A DNA stretch of 64,000 nt from CADEDH01 sp963732695 (GTDB lineage Bacteria > Actinomycetota > Acidimicrobiia > Acidimicrobiales > SZUA-35), in the NCBI GenBank assembly GCA_963732695.1, contig CAVTAP010000021.1, positions 558,001 to 622,000 on the forward strand, written 5' to 3'. The number at the start of each line of letters is the position of its first letter. Position 1 is the first letter of the stretch. Below are positions 61,907 through 64,000 of this stretch, in pieces. Made by a program: the position numbers and the translations under genes. The notes beneath the pieces were generated by a model. It saw only the letters and a program-made list of their open reading frames with translations. It was not told the DNA's origin and did not search any database.

Positions 61907-64000
61907 TCAGGCCGAACGGAACACCCGCTGGGGCAGGGCGGCCCCGGCCCACACCCAGCTCGTTCGCAGCCTGACGTCCACCAGGTGGCCAACGAACCGG
62001 GCGGCCTGGGCGGTGGAGGCCTTGGACATGCCCTGACGGCGGCCCTCGAACCGGAACGGGATCTCCACCGGCGACAGCTCGGGGTGGGTGGCCAGCAGCT
62101 CCACCAGGATCTTGAACCCGTCGGGGCTGAGGCGATCGAGGTCGACACCGCCCAGGCGCACGGCGAAGTAGCCCGACATGGGATCGGCCACCCGCCCCAC
62201 CCGAACCGGGAACACGGCCCACGCCGCCCAGGTGGCGGCCTTCGACAACACCCGGCGCACGGGGGTGAGGCCCAGATCCTCCACCCCACCGGGCACCCGG
62301 CGGCTGGCCACGGCCAGATCGTGACCCTGGTCGAGCGCTTCCACCAGGCGGTCGATCACGGCCGGCGGGTGCTGCAGGTCTCCGTCCATCACCACCGCCA
62401 CCGAGCCGGCGGCCACGTCGAATCCGTCGACCACGGCCCCACCCAGTCCCCCCCAGCGATCCTCCGGCGCCCGGGCCAGCACCCGCACCGGGATGGGGGC
62501 GGTGGCGGCCACGGCCCGCACCTCATCGGCCGTGCCGTCGTCGCTGTCGTCCACGAACACCACCTCCACCGGCCGGGACAGGCCGGCCCCGGCGATGGCG
62601 GCCACCAGTGGGGCCACGTTGGCCTGTTCGTTGCGGGTGGGCACCACCACGCTGACGAGGCGTTGATCGAGACCGGTGCGGAGACGGGGCGGACGGGCCG
62701 GGGGCGGGTTGACGGTGAGGATGGCGAGCAGGGCGGCGGCCAGGGCCAACGTGAGCTTGCCGCTCCCGTCGAGCAGGAGCAGGCCGAGCTGGGGACCGAC
62801 CGGCAACACGAGGAATGCTCCTACGGCGCAGCTCGTGACCAGGGCCCGGTTGCGCTGGCCGGCCGAGCTGGCGGCCAACAGCATCAGGCCCCAGGTGAGG
62901 TACCAGGGCTGGGTGGTGGGGTGGAGCACGGCCCAGATCACGAGGCTCCAGGCCAGGGCCAGAGGCCAGCTCCGGCTGCGCCGGAACAGCAGCCACAGGC
63001 TGGTGCCCACGGCCACGGCCACGCCGGCCAGCCGGGCCACGGTCAGGGCGGCGGTCACGTCGGCCCCGGTGGCGATCGACACCGCACCGCCCAGGAGGCG
63101 GGTGACGCTGAGATAGGCGTCGACCGGGGTGGTCCCGGTGAGGGCGTCGACCCAGCCCCAGCCCCAGCCGGTGAGCCGGCCGGCGGCGGCTATCACGGCG
63201 AACGTGAGGGTGGCGCTGGCCGCCGCCCGGGCCGCCCGCAGCCGCCAGGGCACGGTCTCGGTGAGCCACGGCCAGGTGAGAAAGGCCACGGCCAGGATGG
63301 CGGGCAGCTTGATGGCGGCAGCCAGGGCGCACAAGGCGATGCCGGCCAGGCGCCACCGGGCCCGGCGACCCACCGCCACCCCGGTCACCAGGAAGGCCAA
63401 CATCATCGCCTCGTTGTGGGCGCCGGACACGAGGTGGAGCAGCACCAGGGGGTTGGCGAATGCCAGCACCAGGGCATCGACGGGATCGCGCCCCAACCCC
63501 CGAGCCAGGTCGTGGACGCCGAAGGCGGCCACCAGCAGGCCGATCACGGCGATGAGGCGGTAGGCCAGCACGGCCACCACCACCTGGTCGCCCGAGAACT
63601 GGGCGATGGCCGACGAAGCGAACACGAACACCGGCCCGTAGGGCACGGGGGCGTCGCGGTAGAGGGGGTCGACCGGGGCCAGCACCGGATCGTCGGGACC
63701 GAGCCGGGCCGGACCCTCCTGGTAGGGGTCGTAGCCCTCGGCCGCCAGGCGGCCCTGGGCGGCGTAGGCGTAGACGTCGCGGCTTCCCAGCGGAGGCCCG
63801 ATCAGCAGCGGGACCGCCCACAGCACCACGATGGCGGCCAGGCCGATGAGCGACAGGCCGCTCCGCAGCACGTGGCGGCGGAGCAGGAGCCACGCCCGGA
63901 CCAGGCCGATGAGCCCGCCGTAGAACAGGAACAGGGCCGGCACCAGCCCCATCACCGGACGCACGGGAACGGACGGCACCGACCACAGCCGGCCGGCCGA
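61907..64000 (-). CDS. GT-C mannosyltransferase (MptB-like) fused to GT2 polyprenyl-phosphate-mannose synthase, cut by the right edge
   Basis: The frame is open to the window edge, so the N-terminus is missing. The first ~430 residues form a multi-helix GT-C domain with GSRDVYAYAAQGRLAAEGYD, PLYRDAPVPYGPVFVF and LHPTTQPWYLTWGLML, like MptB-type alpha-mannosyltransferases of actinobacteria. The last ~250 residues are a GT2 domain: VSVVVPTRNEQANVAPLVAA, VEVVFVDDSDDGTADEV, VAVVMDGDLQHPP and DPMSGYFAVR, like dolichyl/polyprenyl-phosphate mannose synthases. The GT2 part could make the lipid-linked donor used by the GT-C part. The stop is 37 bp from the IS remnant. Confidence 0.82.
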   Translation of the reverse strand, partial: SAGRLWSVPSVPVRPVMGLVPALFLFYGGLIGLVRAWLLLRRHVLRSGLSLIGLAAIVVLWAVPLLIGPPLGSRDVYAYAAQGRLAAEGYDPYQEGPARLGPDDPVLAPVDPLYRDAPVPYGPVFVFASSAIAQFSGDQVVVAVLAYRLIAVIGLLVAAFGVHDLARGLGRDPVDALVLAFANPLVLLHLVSGAHNEAMMLAFLVTGVAVGRRARWRLAGIALCALAAAIKLPAILAVAFLTWPWLTETVPWRLRAARAAASATLTFAVIAAAGRLTGWGWGWVDALTGTTPVDAYLSVTRLLGGAVSIATGADVTAALTVARLAGVAVAVGTSLWLLFRRSRSWPLALAWSLVIWAVLHPTTQPWYLTWGLMLLAASSAGQRNRALVTSCAVGAFLVLPVGPQLGLLLLDGSGKLTLALAAALLAILTVNPPPARPPRLRTGLDQRLVSVVVPTRNEQANVAPLVAAIAGAGLSRPVEVVFVDDSDDGTADEVRAVAATAPIPVRVLARAPEDRWGGLGGAVVDGFDVAAGSVAVVMDGDLQHPPAVIDRLVEALDQGHDLAVASRRVPGGVEDLGLTPVRRVLSKAATWAAWAVFPVRVGRVADPMSGYFAVRLGGVDLDRLSPDGFKILVELLATHPELSPVEIPFRFEGRRQGMSKASTAQAARFVGHLVDVRLRTSWVWAGAALPQRVFRSA

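Noticed and set aside
61263..62036. A 257-residue plus-strand frame over the IS5 remnant.
   Set aside because: It is the complement of transposase sequence and has no family features.

Overview
The window is high-GC DNA (by eye roughly 70% or more over most of its length) with densely packed genes, frequent ATGA/GTGA/TTGA overlaps and many GTG starts. Gene content points to an actinobacterium, and most likely to the Acidimicrobiia (inference from gene families; no phylogenetic marker such as rRNA is present). The supporting families are two mycothiol-type DinB/maleylpyruvate-isomerase-like proteins, a SARP regulator, dodecin, several CoA-lipid enzymes, a DUF35/OB-fold KAS-like fusion, an MptB-like mannosyltransferase and an NDMA-type alcohol dehydrogenase.

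Layout. 0-6 kb: end of a metallophosphoesterase, a dodecin operon (dodecin plus a dodecin/stress-domain fusion), then a minus-strand ABC importer (ATPase, permease, lipoprotein) with a luciferase-like monooxygenase. 6-13.5 kb: a PEP-utiliser-like protein without an ATP-grasp domain, a Zn alcohol dehydrogenase, a DinB-like protein, a three-gene polymorphic-toxin cassette (small helical protein, toxin with a papain-fold/Tox-PL-like tip, duplicated immunity-like protein) and an M50-like membrane protease. 13.5-22.7 kb: YqeY, a SARP regulator, ferredoxin / ferredoxin reductase (frameshifted) / Nudix, a membrane-fused sulfite-oxidase-like protein, an M23 peptidase, a phosphoribosyltransferase with an abrupt drop in GC, and a large unknown membrane-anchored protein. 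22.7-33.6 kb: a catabolic stretch with an acyl-CoA dehydrogenase, DinB-like and MBL-fold hydrolases, a cyclase-family hydrolase, alpha-methylacyl-CoA racemase, a second Zn dehydrogenase, a NicX-like dioxygenase, an alpha/beta hydrolase, an acyl-CoA-dehydrogenase-fold flavoprotein, then DM13 and GNAT proteins. Two local tandem duplications and several strong hairpins sit in the gaps.

33.6-36.95 kb is a lower-GC, gene-poor island ending in an integrase C-terminal fragment that abuts the 3' end of tRNA-Ala(CGC). It carries orphan and truncated genes. 37-43 kb returns to core genes: an unknown repeat-containing membrane protein, moaC, moaA, moeA, galU, FmdB and a CpaB-like protein. 43-50.6 kb: PHP phosphoesterase, tldE/tldD, a FlK-like thioesterase, dxs, DUF2237 and an M15 lipoprotein peptidase. 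50.6-58.3 kb: an ABC-F ATPase, SDR, thiolase, KAS-like/OB-fold fusion, NfuA-like Fe-S protein and a GT-C membrane glycosyltransferase. 58.3-64 kb: a frameshifted OafA-type acyltransferase of lower GC, remnants of two insertion sequences, and a GT-C/GT2 fusion that runs off the right edge.

Connections. The Moco genes (moaC, moaA, moeA) can supply the sulfite-oxidase-like protein at 17-19 kb. The polyprenyl-phosphate-mannose-type GT2 domain fused to the GT-C enzyme could make the donor that the same polypeptide uses. The NicX-like, alpha/beta-hydrolase and flavoprotein genes form a plausible N-heterocycle ring-cleavage set. The most system-like novelty is the toxin/immunity cassette at 10.1-12.6 kb. 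All functional names come from reading motifs by eye; no database search was run.
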